Notes: a model not told the origin generated them from the sequence alone. Shown: positions 8,783 through 16,923, counted from the stretch's first letter. The stretch is DNA of 64,000 bases from Lewinellaceae bacterium (GCA_020636315.1 JACJYA010000009.1:248001-312000), one strand, 5' to 3'. Numbers and translations: made by a program.

Positions 8783-10234
8783 ATGAAATCATCAGACATT
8801 GAAAAGGCCCTCAGCGAGCTGTTCTATGAATGGGTGGGCGAGGAACCGGGGCTGCTGCTCCCTCTGGCGCCGTCGGGCTCCCGCAGGGTTTACTATCGTT
8901 TGAAGAACGGCCCCCGGACCGCCATCGGCGCCTACAACCCCGACCGGAAGGAGAACGAAGCTTTTCTTACCTTCTCCCGGCATTTTCACAGCAAGGGGCT
9001 GCCGGTGCCGGAGATCTATTGCGAAAACCTGGAAGGCCACGTCTATCTTCAGGAGGACCTGGGGTTCACCACGCTCTACAGTTATCTCCTTCAGAAGGGC
9101 GATTATTTTCCCGATTACCTGATCCAGATCTATAAGCGGGTAGTGGAACAACTGGCCCGGCTGCAGGTCGAGGGGGGCAAAGAGCTGGACTACAGCGTCT
9201 GTTACCCACGCGAGGCCTTCGACAAACAGTCGATGCTCTGGGACTTCAACACCTTTAAATACTACTTCCTGAAGCTTACCAAAGTCACTTTCGACGAGCA
9301 ATTGCTGGAAGACGACATTCACCGGCTCGCCGATTACCTGCTGCAGACGGACACCCGCCATTTCATGTTCCGCGACTTCCAGACCCGGAACATCATGATC
9401 AAAGGCGGAGAACCTTACTTCATCGACTACCAGGGCGGGCGCCGGGGCGCATTGCAGTATGACCTGGCCTCCCTGCTCTATCAGGCCAAGGCCAACATTC
9501 CGGAAGACATCCGGGAAAGCCTGCTGGACCATTACATGGACACCCTGGAAACGCTCATTCCGGTTGACCGGAAGCAGTTTCTGGAATTTTATTACGGTTA
9601 TGTTTTCATCCGCAGCATTCAGGTGCTTGGCACCTATGGTTACCGCGGCCTTTACGAGCGCAAGGAATACTTCATCAAGAGCATCCCGTATGCCCTGCGC
9701 AACATCAAATGGCTGCTGGACAACAACAAACTGGCCATCCGCCTGCCGGAACTGGAACAGGCACTGGAAAGCCTGGTCGCTTCCAAGCAATTCGAGCCCT
9801 TCGATAAGATAAAAGGCAGCTCCAGCCTCCTCACCGTAAACATCAACAGCTTCTCCTACAAGCAGAATGGCATACCCAAAGACTCCACCGGCAACGGGGG
9901 CGGCTTTGTGTTCGACTGCCGCTTCATACACAACCCCGGGCGCTATGAACCCTACAAAAAACTGACCGGCAGGGACGAACCGGTCATTAATTTCCTCAAA
10001 CACCACAGCCAGGTGGATGTTTTTCTCAACGACGTATTCCGCATCGTGGACGGCGCAGTGGAAGATTATATCGAACGCAGCTTCACCAGCCTGATGGTCA
10101 ACTTCGGCTGCACCGGCGGCCAGCACCGCTCCGTTTTTGCCGCCGATGAACTGGCCAAACACCTGAAGGAAAAATACGGGGTGAAGGTCGAGCTCAAACA
10201 CATCGAGCAGGAACGGAAGGGGTGGCAGAATTAA
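8783..10234 (+). CDS. APH-type sugar kinase fused to a RapZ C-terminal domain
   Basis: The 483-residue protein has an aminoglycoside phosphotransferase-like kinase (residues about 1-330), related to the AmgK type of cell-wall sugar kinases. The catalytic loop reads FRDFQTRNIM (the usual initial His is Phe, but Asp and Asn are kept) and the metal motif is YFIDYQGGRRG. Residues about 345-483 are a RapZ C-terminal domain (HNPGRYEPYK, GCTGGQHRSV). In enterobacteria RapZ senses glucosamine-6-phosphate. The fusion is seen in Bacteroidota. Together with the nearby nagB fusion it suggests amino sugar salvage or its control (inference; substrate not known). No nucleotidyltransferase partner (MurU-like) is nearby. 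Confidence 0.85.
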   Translation: MKSSDIEKALSELFYEWVGEEPGLLLPLAPSGSRRVYYRLKNGPRTAIGAYNPDRKENEAFLTFSRHFHSKGLPVPEIYCENLEGHVYLQEDLGFTTLYSYLLQKGDYFPDYLIQIYKRVVEQLARLQVEGGKELDYSVCYPREAFDKQSMLWDFNTFKYYFLKLTKVTFDEQLLEDDIHRLADYLLQTDTRHFMFRDFQTRNIMIKGGEPYFIDYQGGRRGALQYDLASLLYQAKANIPEDIRESLLDHYMDTLETLIPVDRKQFLEFYYGYVFIRSIQVLGTYGYRGLYERKEYFIKSIPYALRNIKWLLDNNKLAIRLPELEQALESLVASKQFEPFDKIKGSSSLLTVNINSFSYKQNGIPKDSTGNGGGFVFDCRFIHNPGRYEPYKKLTGRDEPVINFLKHHSQVDVFLNDVFRIVDGAVEDYIERSFTSLMVNFGCTGGQHRSVFAADELAKHLKEKYGVKVELKHIEQERKGWQN

Positions 10235-10391
10235 ATTAGTACATTCGTGTTTTTCACACCGCAGGCCAGACGGCCGTATATTCGTGTATTCGGGAGGGCC
10301 GTTGAGTTAAAATGAGGTAATAGGCCGCCGGAAGGATAATAAGAATGGAACAAAAATAATGACATGACCTGGATTCGCATACTAATCTCTC
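10235..10391. other. convergent spacer with degenerate repeat
   Basis: Contains TTTTTCAC and two copies of the word ATTCGTGT (near 10245 and 10281), reminiscent of the element at 44.6 kb, but the core is too degenerate to call. No gene is seen. Confidence 0.4.
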
Positions 10392-11000
10392 TCACCCCAC
10401 GATCCGCTGTATCAATTCCTCAAATTCACGGGCTTCCTTAAACAGGCTGTCCTGGTAGCTGGTGGCGCGGAAGCGCAGGTTGAACACCTGTTCATTGCGC
10501 AGTTCCAGTTCGATCGTGATGTTGCCGTATTTCTGCAGGAAGCGGCCGTCCTCCTGGGGTTCTTTGCGGATGCGGGGGCCCGGCTTCAAATAGTGTCTTT
10601 CAATGGTCTCCACCCAATCAGGGCGGTTATACGTACGCAGGTCGGAGATCTGGGAGCGATACTCCAGGCCAAGCACCTGTTCTTTGAGAAAGTCGAAAAA
10701 GTGGGTGGCGTCCCGCCGGCTGTAACGGGTTTTGCTGAAGTGAATGACGAAACCTTTGGAGGAGGGCGTGTCCAGGAAATCGATAGCCTCGTCAATGTCC
10801 CGGGGTGTTACCCGGTAGATGGCATACTGGTTGTTGATCCAATCCTCAAGCCGCCGGCAGACCAGTGTTTTCTTCCAGTGTGCATAATCCTCCCGCTCTT
10901 CATCACTCCGGACGATCATCTCGTGAATAAGTGGCTGAGACGGCGAGCTTTCCCCGGCTTTATCGAATAAGTTTTTAAAATAATTCCAGAGGCTGTCCAT
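10392..11000 (-). CDS. conserved-looking protein of unknown function
   Basis: A 202-residue soluble, charged protein with no signal peptide or membrane segment. I do not recognise a domain. The segments RVTPRDIDEAIDFLD and GFVIHFSKTRYSRRDATHFFDFL look like a compact alpha/beta fold, and the C-terminal third (YGNITIELELRNEQVFNLRFRATS) suggests beta strands. Codon usage resembles its neighbours, so it is likely a real gene. It is transcribed divergently from hemN and shares the promoter region carrying the FNR-type boxes. Whether it is controlled from there cannot be said. Confidence 0.7.
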   Translation of the reverse strand: MDSLWNYFKNLFDKAGESSPSQPLIHEMIVRSDEEREDYAHWKKTLVCRRLEDWINNQYAIYRVTPRDIDEAIDFLDTPSSKGFVIHFSKTRYSRRDATHFFDFLKEQVLGLEYRSQISDLRTYNRPDWVETIERHYLKPGPRIRKEPQEDGRFLQKYGNITIELELRNEQVFNLRFRATSYQDSLFKEAREFEELIQRIVG

Positions 11001-11059
11001 TGGGTGCGATTTAATTAAACAACAACAACCGGATGGCCATTGTTCCTCCTTTTCTACAA

Positions 11060-11122
11060 CTGATACACTGCTCTATCTTTACTTTTACACTTTTACACAT
11101 TTACACTCTTACACTTTCATAC
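11060..11122. repeat. short word-like direct repeats (TTTACAC)
   Basis: TTTTACACTTTTACACATTTACACTC-type wording gives about five near-copies of a 7-9 base unit (TTTACAC/CTTACAC) in the divergent spacer. It looks like the local arms of other intergenic repeats here but has no core and no inverse partner that I can see. Confidence 0.5.
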
Positions 11123-11146
11123 CCTTCTCCGCCCCCACTACTCCCC

Positions 11147-11180
11147 TGACATATATCACCCTCCTCACTGATGCATATCA
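11147..11180. promoter_or_regulatory. tandem FNR/CRP-type palindromes upstream of hemN
   Basis: TGACATATATCA (11147-11158) and TGATGCATATCA (11169-11180) both fit TGA-N6-TCA, the half-site pattern of the Crp/Fnr superfamily. Their centres are exactly 22 bases apart (two helical turns). They lie directly upstream of the promoter elements at 11181-11211, so the proximal one is centred about 43 bases before the expected start of transcription, a class II activator position. HemN is a typical FNR target in other bacteria. No Crp/Fnr gene lies in this window. Confidence 0.6.
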
Positions 11181-11211
11181 TTTCCGGCAGCGGCTCTTCC
11201 CCCTACTTTTG
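11181..11211 (+). promoter_or_regulatory. promoter of hemN
   Basis: TTTC (11181-11184), 19-base spacer, then TACTTTTG (11204-11211), matching the Bacteroidota -33/TAnnTTTG(-7) pattern. Transcription would start near 11218, about 80 bases before the hemN ATG. Confidence 0.6.
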
Positions 11212-11297
11212 AACAGGAGAGCGGCAGCGAGCCGGCTGCTCCTTTTTTGTCAGTTGTTTATCGTCCTATTTAGAGCCATTTCACAAAAGCTGATTTT

Positions 11298-12650
11298 ATG
11301 CACACCGAATTGCTAGAGAAATACAATGTTCCTGCCCCTCGTTACACGAGTTATCCCACTGTACCCTACTGGGATGAGGCATGCCCTCCGGAAGAGGAAT
11401 GGAAGAAAAGGGTGCTTAGTGCTTTCAAACGGGGGAAGGAAGTCAGCCTGTACATTCATCTGCCCTACTGCGAAAGCCTCTGCACCTACTGCGGCTGCAA
11501 CAAGCGCATTACCAAGAACCATACGGTAGAAACACCTTACATTGACAGCGTACTCCAGGAATGGAAGCTGTACCTTGACCTGCTGCCGGAGAAACCGATC
11601 CTTCGGGAATTGCACCTGGGAGGCGGCACCCCCACTTTCTTCTCGCCCGCCAACCTGGAAAAACTGATAAAGGGCATACTGGATGAGGTAGAACTGGCTG
11701 AGGAATATGAATTCGGTTTTGAGGCCCATCCCAGCTCAACCAGCCTGGAACACCTGAAAACGTTGCGGCAGCTGGGTTTCCGGCGCATCAGCATCGGCGT
11801 TCAGGATTTTGCCCCTGAGATACTGGAGATCATCAACCGCAAGCAGGATTTTGAGGAAGTGCACCGGGTGACGCGGCAGGCACGCCGCCTTGGATATACC
11901 TCCGTCAACTACGACCTGATCTTCGGCCTGCCATTGCAAACCAAAGACCACATTAGGGAGACGGTCCGAAAGGTGAAAAAACTGCTGCCCGAACGCATTG
12001 CATTTTACAGCTACGCCCATGTTCCCTGGATCAAACCCAGCCAGCGGGCCTATTCCGAGGCGGACCTGCCGGTAGGGAAAGCCAAAAGAGAATTGTACGA
12101 ACTGGGGCGCAACCTATTGGAAGAGGCCGGGTATATAGAGATCGGCATGGACCACTTCGCCCTGCCCTCCGACAGCTTGTATAAGGCGATGCAAACGGGT
12201 TCGCTGCACCGCAACTTCATGGGTTACACTCCGTATTTCACCGAGTTGGCCATAGCGCTGGGGGCATCCTCCATCAGCGATTGCTGGAACGCCTTTGTTC
12301 AGAATGAGAAAAGTATTGAAGCCTATCAGGCGCTGGTCGCCCAGGGCAAATTCCCCTTCGTCAAGGGGCACCTGCTGACGCATGAAGATGAAGTATTGCG
12401 AGGGCACATTCTCAACATCATGTGCCGCTATGAAACGATCTGGTACCTGCCTGAATACCAGTGCGAGGCTCTCTATGAAGGCCTGGAACGGATGAAACCA
12501 CTGGAAACCGACGGGCTGGTCCGCAGCTACCCATTCCAGTTGAAAGTACCCCCGAAAGGACGCCCCTTTATACGGAACATCTGCCTGGCCCTGGATGCCC
12601 GCTACTGGCGTAAAAAACCAGAAGGGCAGCTGTTCAGCCAGGTGGTATAA
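11298..12650 (+). CDS. hemN: oxygen-independent coproporphyrinogen III oxidase
   Basis: A 450-residue radical SAM protein that decarboxylates coproporphyrinogen III to protoporphyrinogen IX without oxygen. The cluster motif CESLCTYCGC gives Cys58, Cys62, Cys65 and the additional Cys67 characteristic of true HemN. LHLGGGTPTF, FEAHP and GVQDF are the expected SAM-barrel motifs, and the N-terminal YNVPAPRYTSYPT is the HemN-specific segment. This favours HemN over the heme chaperone HemW. It heads the stress-type cluster and is preceded by tandem FNR-like boxes. The next gene starts 10 bases after its stop, implying cotranscription. Confidence 0.95.
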   Translation: MHTELLEKYNVPAPRYTSYPTVPYWDEACPPEEEWKKRVLSAFKRGKEVSLYIHLPYCESLCTYCGCNKRITKNHTVETPYIDSVLQEWKLYLDLLPEKPILRELHLGGGTPTFFSPANLEKLIKGILDEVELAEEYEFGFEAHPSSTSLEHLKTLRQLGFRRISIGVQDFAPEILEIINRKQDFEEVHRVTRQARRLGYTSVNYDLIFGLPLQTKDHIRETVRKVKKLLPERIAFYSYAHVPWIKPSQRAYSEADLPVGKAKRELYELGRNLLEEAGYIEIGMDHFALPSDSLYKAMQTGSLHRNFMGYTPYFTELAIALGASSISDCWNAFVQNEKSIEAYQALVAQGKFPFVKGHLLTHEDEVLRGHILNIMCRYETIWYLPEYQCEALYEGLERMKPLETDGLVRSYPFQLKVPPKGRPFIRNICLALDARYWRKKPEGQLFSQVV

Positions 12651-12660
12651 AATATATCCT

Positions 12661-13068
12661 ATGGCAAAACAAATTGGTATCTGGCTCGACTTCAAAGAAG
12701 CTTTCGTCATTGAATTGAACAATGCCGAAGCTTCTGTTCTTCACATCCCCTCCGAGGTGGAGGATTTTCACGTGAAGGGAGGATCCCGCACCAGGCAACC
12801 CTGGGGGCCGATGGATAAAACCTCCGACACCAAGTACCTTGGTCGCCGGGAAACCCAGCTCAAACACTATTACAACCGGATAATGGAAAAAGCGGGCGAT
12901 GCCGACGAGCTATTCGTTTTTGGGCCTGCCGAAGCGAAAAAAGGGCTGGAAAAGGCCATCAACACCTCAAAAGCCTTCCGGCCACAGCTATTGAGTACCG
13001 AAACGGCCGACAGCATGACCCAAAACCAGATGGTCGCACGGGTCAGGACATTCTTCGGCGGGCAGTGA
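12661..13068 (+). CDS. small eRF1/Pelota-like domain protein
   Basis: 135 residues. The pattern IGIWLDFKEAFVIEL at the start, GGSRTRQPWGP and LGRRETQLKHYYNRI in the middle, ADELFVFGPAEAKKGLEKAI and SMTQNQMVARVRTFF at the end resembles small proteins related to the third domain of eRF1/Dom34 that commonly accompany stress genes in environmental bacteria. A ribosome-linked stress role is only inference. It follows hemN by 10 bases and is probably in the same transcript. Confidence 0.65.
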   Translation: MAKQIGIWLDFKEAFVIELNNAEASVLHIPSEVEDFHVKGGSRTRQPWGPMDKTSDTKYLGRRETQLKHYYNRIMEKAGDADELFVFGPAEAKKGLEKAINTSKAFRPQLLSTETADSMTQNQMVARVRTFFGGQ

Positions 13069-13135
13069 TAAAAATCAATGCCCTTCAATGACAAAGTGCA
13101 GTGCGCCGTTGATGGAGTGCACCTAATTTGGTATG

Positions 13136-13156
13136 TAGTGAAGTCTGTTTTCACTA
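13136..13156. promoter_or_regulatory. perfect 7-bp palindrome before hsp20
   Basis: TAGTGAA (13136-13142) and TTCACTA (13150-13156) are inverse around a 7-base loop, ending 18 bases before the hsp20 ATG. It could be an operator or a small RNA hairpin controlling heat-shock protein synthesis. The evidence is symmetry and position only. Confidence 0.35.
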
Positions 13157-13174
13157 AACCAAAACAATCCGTTT

Positions 13175-13618
13175 ATGTGGCGTGCAAAAATCAAGAACCG
13201 ATCATTTGACCGCATGGGCGAGGAATATGCCAGATTAATAGACCCCAACCATTTCCTGGGGCGTAGCGCCTTTGATATCCACTACAAGAACATGCCTCCC
13301 GTAAATATCATACAGGAAGGGAAACTGTTTGAAATGGAAGTCATAGTGCCTGGTTTTACCAAGGAAGAGCTGGCAGTCACTGTAAAAGACGATATTCTGA
13401 CGATCCGTGGGGAAAAATCTGTTGCGCCGGAGGACAAGAAGGGAGAATATATACTGGAAGAGTTCGGCCTTGACTCCTTTGAGCGCAAATTCAAACTGGC
13501 CCGGGCCATCGGCCATGAGAAGATCACTGCCAAATACGAGAATGGCATTCTGAGGCTGACCTTCATCGACGTGCCGAAAGAAGAGGAAAAGGCCTACAAG
13601 AAAGTTGCCGTCGAATAA
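13175..13618 (+). CDS. Hsp20/alpha-crystallin small heat-shock protein
   Basis: A 147-residue holdase chaperone. The alpha-crystallin domain runs from about residue 43 (PVNIIQEGKLFEMEVIVPGF) to about 140, with FTKEELAVTVKDDILTIRGE and the conserved ENGILRLTF strand. The N-terminal 40 residues are variable, as expected. It lies in the hemN/Usp cluster, where co-occurrence with universal stress proteins and CbpA fits a common stress regulon. A perfect inverted repeat that looks like a terminator follows. Confidence 0.93.
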   Translation: MWRAKIKNRSFDRMGEEYARLIDPNHFLGRSAFDIHYKNMPPVNIIQEGKLFEMEVIVPGFTKEELAVTVKDDILTIRGEKSVAPEDKKGEYILEEFGLDSFERKFKLARAIGHEKITAKYENGILRLTFIDVPKEEEKAYKKVAVE

Positions 13619-13754
13619 GGCAGCAATTGATTTCAGGCGCAAGGCAGCGGTGCTTTTTCCTTAAAAGGCCCGTAGGCGCCTGGAACGTTATATATATCAG
13701 TTTAAACCGGGCTATTTGCTCAGCAGGTACGAAGGTTAAAGCTGATGGAAGCCG

Positions 13755-13794
13755 GTAAAAGCGCAAAAAAGGAGTATCCTGTTTGCGCTTTTAC
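13755..13794 (+). terminator. strong hairpin after hsp20
   Basis: GTAAAAGCGCAAA (13755-13767) pairs perfectly over 13 bases with TTTGCGCTTTTAC (13782-13794), with a 14-base loop. Its right arm ends in a T-rich stretch. It lies between hsp20 and the next stress gene and is probably the terminator of the hsp20 transcript. Confidence 0.6.
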
Positions 13795-13835
13795 TTATTT
13801 ATAGCCACTTTAGCAGCAAGGAAAAACTGACTCAC

Positions 13836-14723
13836 ATGCAAGCACTTCGCCGGATCATAGTAGCCCTGGACCTGTCGGAAACCGACAAGGATATCCTGCA
13901 ATTCCTGGCGGCCAACACCGCCCTCCTGGGTATTGAAAAGGCCTATTTTTTACACATCATGCCCGACTTCACCGTCCCGAAACACGTGGAGGTCGAGTTT
14001 CAAAAGCTATTTGCTCCTGAATACCCTGTCGATGAAAAAGTAAAGGATAAGCTGGGGTTCGACATACAGGAGGCATTCGGCGAAGATACAGCACTGGATT
14101 ACTCCATCGAGGTCATTGAGGGAAAACCTTATGAAAAGCTACTGCACTGGATCAAAGTCAAAGAGGCCGACCTGCTCGTCGTCGGAAAGAAGGAGTTTAG
14201 TGAAGGCAGCGGCATCACCGCCCGGCGCGTAGCCCGAAATGCAGGCTGCAGCATCCTGTTCATCCCTTCCGGCGGGGCCAAAGAGATAGAACGCATTGTC
14301 ATTCCGGTCGATTTCTCCAAACATTCTCTTCACGCCATTAGGTTCGCTCTGCAAATACACCTCCGCAAGGAAGAAGCACAGTTGGAAGGCGTGTATGTCG
14401 TTGACCTGCCACCGGAAGACTACTACACGCGTTCCCGCCCCGGCAGAGGCTACCGGGGTGTCCTGATGGAATCTGCCCACATCGCCTACGATAGCTTCCT
14501 CACCGACAACAGGCTGCCGGGAAATGAGATCGACATGGCATTCCTCGAAAACAAACAACACGATATCGCCAACCACATCGAAGAGTTTGCAGAATCCAAA
14601 TCCAACAGCATGATCATCATGGGCGCCAAAGGGCACTCGCCTTTCGAAACCTTCCTGTTCGGCAGCGTCACGGAAAAGCTGGCTGAACGGTTCAACAAAC
14701 TACCCATGCTGGTGGTGCGATAG
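13836..14723 (+). CDS. universal stress protein, two UspA domains
   Basis: A 295-residue tandem UspA protein. Residues 1-145 form a first domain with a degenerate nucleotide motif (VVGKKEFSEG). Residues 150-295 form a second domain with the canonical ATP motif G-2x-G-9x-GS, visible as GAKGHSPFETFLFGSVT near residue 266. Such proteins bind ATP and act in survival under stress or low oxygen; the specific role cannot be read from sequence. It is followed by a minus-strand gene pair. Confidence 0.9.
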   Translation: MQALRRIIVALDLSETDKDILQFLAANTALLGIEKAYFLHIMPDFTVPKHVEVEFQKLFAPEYPVDEKVKDKLGFDIQEAFGEDTALDYSIEVIEGKPYEKLLHWIKVKEADLLVVGKKEFSEGSGITARRVARNAGCSILFIPSGGAKEIERIVIPVDFSKHSLHAIRFALQIHLRKEEAQLEGVYVVDLPPEDYYTRSRPGRGYRGVLMESAHIAYDSFLTDNRLPGNEIDMAFLENKQHDIANHIEEFAESKSNSMIIMGAKGHSPFETFLFGSVTEKLAERFNKLPMLVVR

Positions 14724-14744
14724 GAAGATGAGAAGCCCGGAATG

Positions 14745-15368
14745 TTATTGCAACCTGCTGCCGACCCACTCTCCGGCATAGTGGATGTATTCAGCATTGG
14801 ACAGGTTATCAATGTCTCTTTGACTGAACTCGGCGGCCACCAGCTCGATTTGCAGGTCACTTACAAACTCGTTGTATTCCAGAAAGACTTTGTTTGCCGG
14901 TGGTTGTTTGGGGTTGACAACATGGGTGAACCAATCTCTTAAAACCTTAATCAGCCTTTCCACCTGTTCCTGCTTTCCATAACTGGCTATGTCACTGCCC
15001 GACAGGTCAGAAATGGCAGCGTGGTACCTGTGTCGCTCGGTATCGAGGACCAGGCATTTCTTGTTTTTCATCTTATTCCCGGCAATGCTCTTCATCCCCA
15101 GTTCCAACCCCAGTTCGAACGGCATATTGAAACGGGCCAGCTCGTTGGCCGCTTCCGACTTCATCCTCGAAAGATCGTGAATACTGTATTTAGAGGATTT
15201 GATCAGGTGGAGAATGGTTTTAATCCTGGGGGTGCCCGAATCTTCCAGTTGGGACAACCTCGGCTCCAGCCCGCAGTACAGGCAGGTGAATATCATAGGT
15301 TGGAGAAGGCGTTTGTAACGCTTATCGAAAGGGCAGTTGATGAAAATACTTTGGCTGAACGCAGGCAT
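14745..15368 (-). CDS. TIR/deoxyribosyltransferase-like Rossmann protein, candidate effector
   Basis: 207 residues. The opening SIFINCPFDKRYKRLLQP and the later SSKYSIHDLSRMKSEAANE plus RFNMPFELGLELG match a widespread bacterial family with a flavodoxin-like fold resembling TIR and nucleoside deoxyribosyltransferase domains (function not established; family recognition is from memory). The conserved E of MPFELGLELG and the IHDLSR motif may be active-site parts. The second half (residues 120-207) is charged and variable. It is the second gene of a tight pair: the DUF2188 gene ends one base before this ATG. The pair interrupts the stress cluster on the opposite strand, which suggests later acquisition. 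A role in defence or nucleotide metabolism is possible. Confidence 0.6.
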   Translation of the reverse strand: MPAFSQSIFINCPFDKRYKRLLQPMIFTCLYCGLEPRLSQLEDSGTPRIKTILHLIKSSKYSIHDLSRMKSEAANELARFNMPFELGLELGMKSIAGNKMKNKKCLVLDTERHRYHAAISDLSGSDIASYGKQEQVERLIKVLRDWFTHVVNPKQPPANKVFLEYNEFVSDLQIELVAAEFSQRDIDNLSNAEYIHYAGEWVGSRLQ

Positions 15369-15369
15369 G

Positions 15370-15648
15370 CTAGGATTCTATGGAATCTATTCTTCCATAC
15401 TTATCGTGTATGACGATGGAAGACGCCAGGCCGGAGCTCAGCATGGAACGGGCGCCGGCCAGGGCTTTAGCTTTAACATCATAGACCCGGTAAGCCCTTT
15501 CGGCTCCTTCTTTCTTTATGATCCAGGCAGAACTCCGGGGTATCACATGGACCTGGCCCTCCGTAGTCGATGCGGCAATATTGAGCCTCCGGGTGATCCT
15601 GGACTTCACCTTTCCGGAAGTTAGTACGCGGCTTTTCTTTTTACTCAT
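15370..15648 (-). CDS. DUF2188 domain protein
   Basis: 92 residues from the ATG at 15648 (MSKKKSRVLTSG); 18 further upstream codons are open but lack similarity. The C-terminal half carries the DUF2188 pattern: VHVIPRSSAWIIKKEGAERAYRV, a short helix ALAGARSMLSSG, then SSIVIHDKYGRIDS. DUF2188 is a small beta-alpha-beta fold of unknown function. The basic N-terminus (SKKKSRV...KVKSRITRR) suggests nucleic acid contact. It directly precedes the TIR-like gene and is probably translated with it. Confidence 0.75.
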   Translation of the reverse strand: MSKKKSRVLTSGKVKSRITRRLNIAASTTEGQVHVIPRSSAWIIKKEGAERAYRVYDVKAKALAGARSMLSSGLASSIVIHDKYGRIDSIES

Positions 15649-15747
15649 GTGCTTTACAACGATCTTCAATAAGGGCAGGTTCCAAAAAATTCGAATGATC
15701 AATAAAAATAGCCTTTTCTGTCATCCCGGGCAAGGCCTTTATCCTCC

Positions 15748-15911
15748 AGTGCTTGTTTGGAGGCCGGGTTTGAAGGCGAAAAGAGTCAATTTTTTGATGA
15801 AATTAGGCGCTTTTTGAAAGGCGTACCTGGAAGGTACGGGCAAGAAAAGGAACGCAGTGTCATCAAAAAAGTGGCCTTTGCAGCTCAAAAATTGACCTGC
15901 AAACAAGCACT
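15748..15911. repeat. 164-bp long-stem inverted-repeat (MITE-like) element
   Basis: AGTGCTTGTTTG (15748-15759) and CAAACAAGCACT (15900-15911) are perfect inverse ends. Inside, GTCAATTTTT (15785-15794) matches AAAAATTGAC (15887-15896), TTTTTTGATGA (15790-15800) matches TCATCAAAAAA (15860-15870), and GTACC (15823-15827) matches GGTAC (15833-15837) at the tip. The element sits between divergent genes, so it is not a terminator. No coding capacity and no clear target duplication. A non-autonomous transposon or a structured RNA are both possible. Confidence 0.65.
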
Positions 15912-15993
15912 CCAATAAACCCACTCTTCCTCCCAACCTGAGGCAAAAACCCTTTGTTTCAATAGTGTGATTCTTTTCAATTGAAAGACAGGA

Positions 15994-16923
15994 ATGGAAT
16001 ACATTGATTATTACAAAGTGCTGGGCATCAGCCAGGATGCTGACACGGAAGCCGTAAAGAAGGCCTACCGGAAGATGGCCCGGAAATACCACCCCGACGT
16101 CAACCCCGGCAACAAGGAGGCGGAAAAAAAGTTCAAGCAGGCCAACGAGGCCTATCAGGTGCTGAGCGACCCCGAAAAGCGCAAGAAGTACGATAAATAC
16201 GGCAAGGACTGGGAACATGCCGAAGCCTTTGAACAGGCCCGGCAGCAACAGGGCCAAAGAAGCGGCGGCAGTGGGCGGGCATATACCTACACCGAAGGCT
16301 TCGAAAATGCCGGCGAATTCTCCGACTTCTTTCGCTCCATGTTCGGCGACGAGGCCGGGTTCGGCGGTTTCAGCCGGGGCCGCCGGAGGACTATGGCCTT
16401 CCGCGGAGAAGATTATAAGGCCGAGCTACGGCTCAACCTTCGGGATGTTTACCAGGAGCAAAAACAGGTGCTCACCGTGAATGGCAAGAAGATCCGCCTC
16501 ACCATACCCGCCGGGGTGGAAGACGGGCAGACCATCCGCATCAAAGGGCAGGGAGGCCCCGGCCGAAACGGAGGTGAAAAAGGAGACCTCTACCTCACCT
16601 TCCGCATAGCGGATGACCCCGATTTCCAACGCATCGGCAGCGACCTTTATACGACCGTAGAAATGGGCCTTTACACCGCCATTCTGGGAGGGAAACTCGA
16701 AGTGCCCACCCTCGACGGGAAAGCATCCATTACCGTACCTCCGGAATCGGAGAATGGGAAAAAGATCCGGCTGAAAGGCAAGGGAATGCCGGTTTATAAA
16801 AAGAAAGGCCAGTACGGCGGCCTCTACATCACCCTGCAGGTACAGCTCCCTAAAAACCTGAGCGAAAAGGAACGGGAGCTGTTCCTTCAACTGGCAGAGC
16901 TTCGGGCAAAAAAACAGCATTAA
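15994..16923 (+). CDS. cbpA: CbpA-type DnaJ co-chaperone
   Basis: 309 residues. The J domain (residues 3-68) carries the HPD tripeptide in YHPDVNPGN that stimulates Hsp70. A short Gly/Phe-rich linker follows (residues about 85-140), then two beta-sandwich substrate domains from about residue 145 (YKAELRLNLRDVYQ; GIPAG-like IPAGVEDGQTIRIKGQGGPG). There is no zinc-finger CxxCxGxG region, which separates it from DnaJ and identifies the CbpA class. The CbpM-like gene follows by 20 bases, confirming the call. Confidence 0.93.
   Translation: MEYIDYYKVLGISQDADTEAVKKAYRKMARKYHPDVNPGNKEAEKKFKQANEAYQVLSDPEKRKKYDKYGKDWEHAEAFEQARQQQGQRSGGSGRAYTYTEGFENAGEFSDFFRSMFGDEAGFGGFSRGRRRTMAFRGEDYKAELRLNLRDVYQEQKQVLTVNGKKIRLTIPAGVEDGQTIRIKGQGGPGRNGGEKGDLYLTFRIADDPDFQRIGSDLYTTVEMGLYTAILGGKLEVPTLDGKASITVPPESENGKKIRLKGKGMPVYKKKGQYGGLYITLQVQLPKNLSEKERELFLQLAELRAKKQH

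Noticed and set aside
8783..10234. Assembly chimera of kinase and RapZ genes
   Set aside because: The frame is continuous and this fusion is known in Bacteroidota.
14745..15648. Classical toxin-antitoxin pair
   Set aside because: Neither product matches a known toxin or antitoxin family, and the sizes do not fit; kept only as a candidate effector pair.
15968..15979. TGA-N6-TCA motif just before cbpA as a further FNR box
   Set aside because: It lies 15 bases from the start codon without a fitting promoter downstream; one such match is expected by chance.
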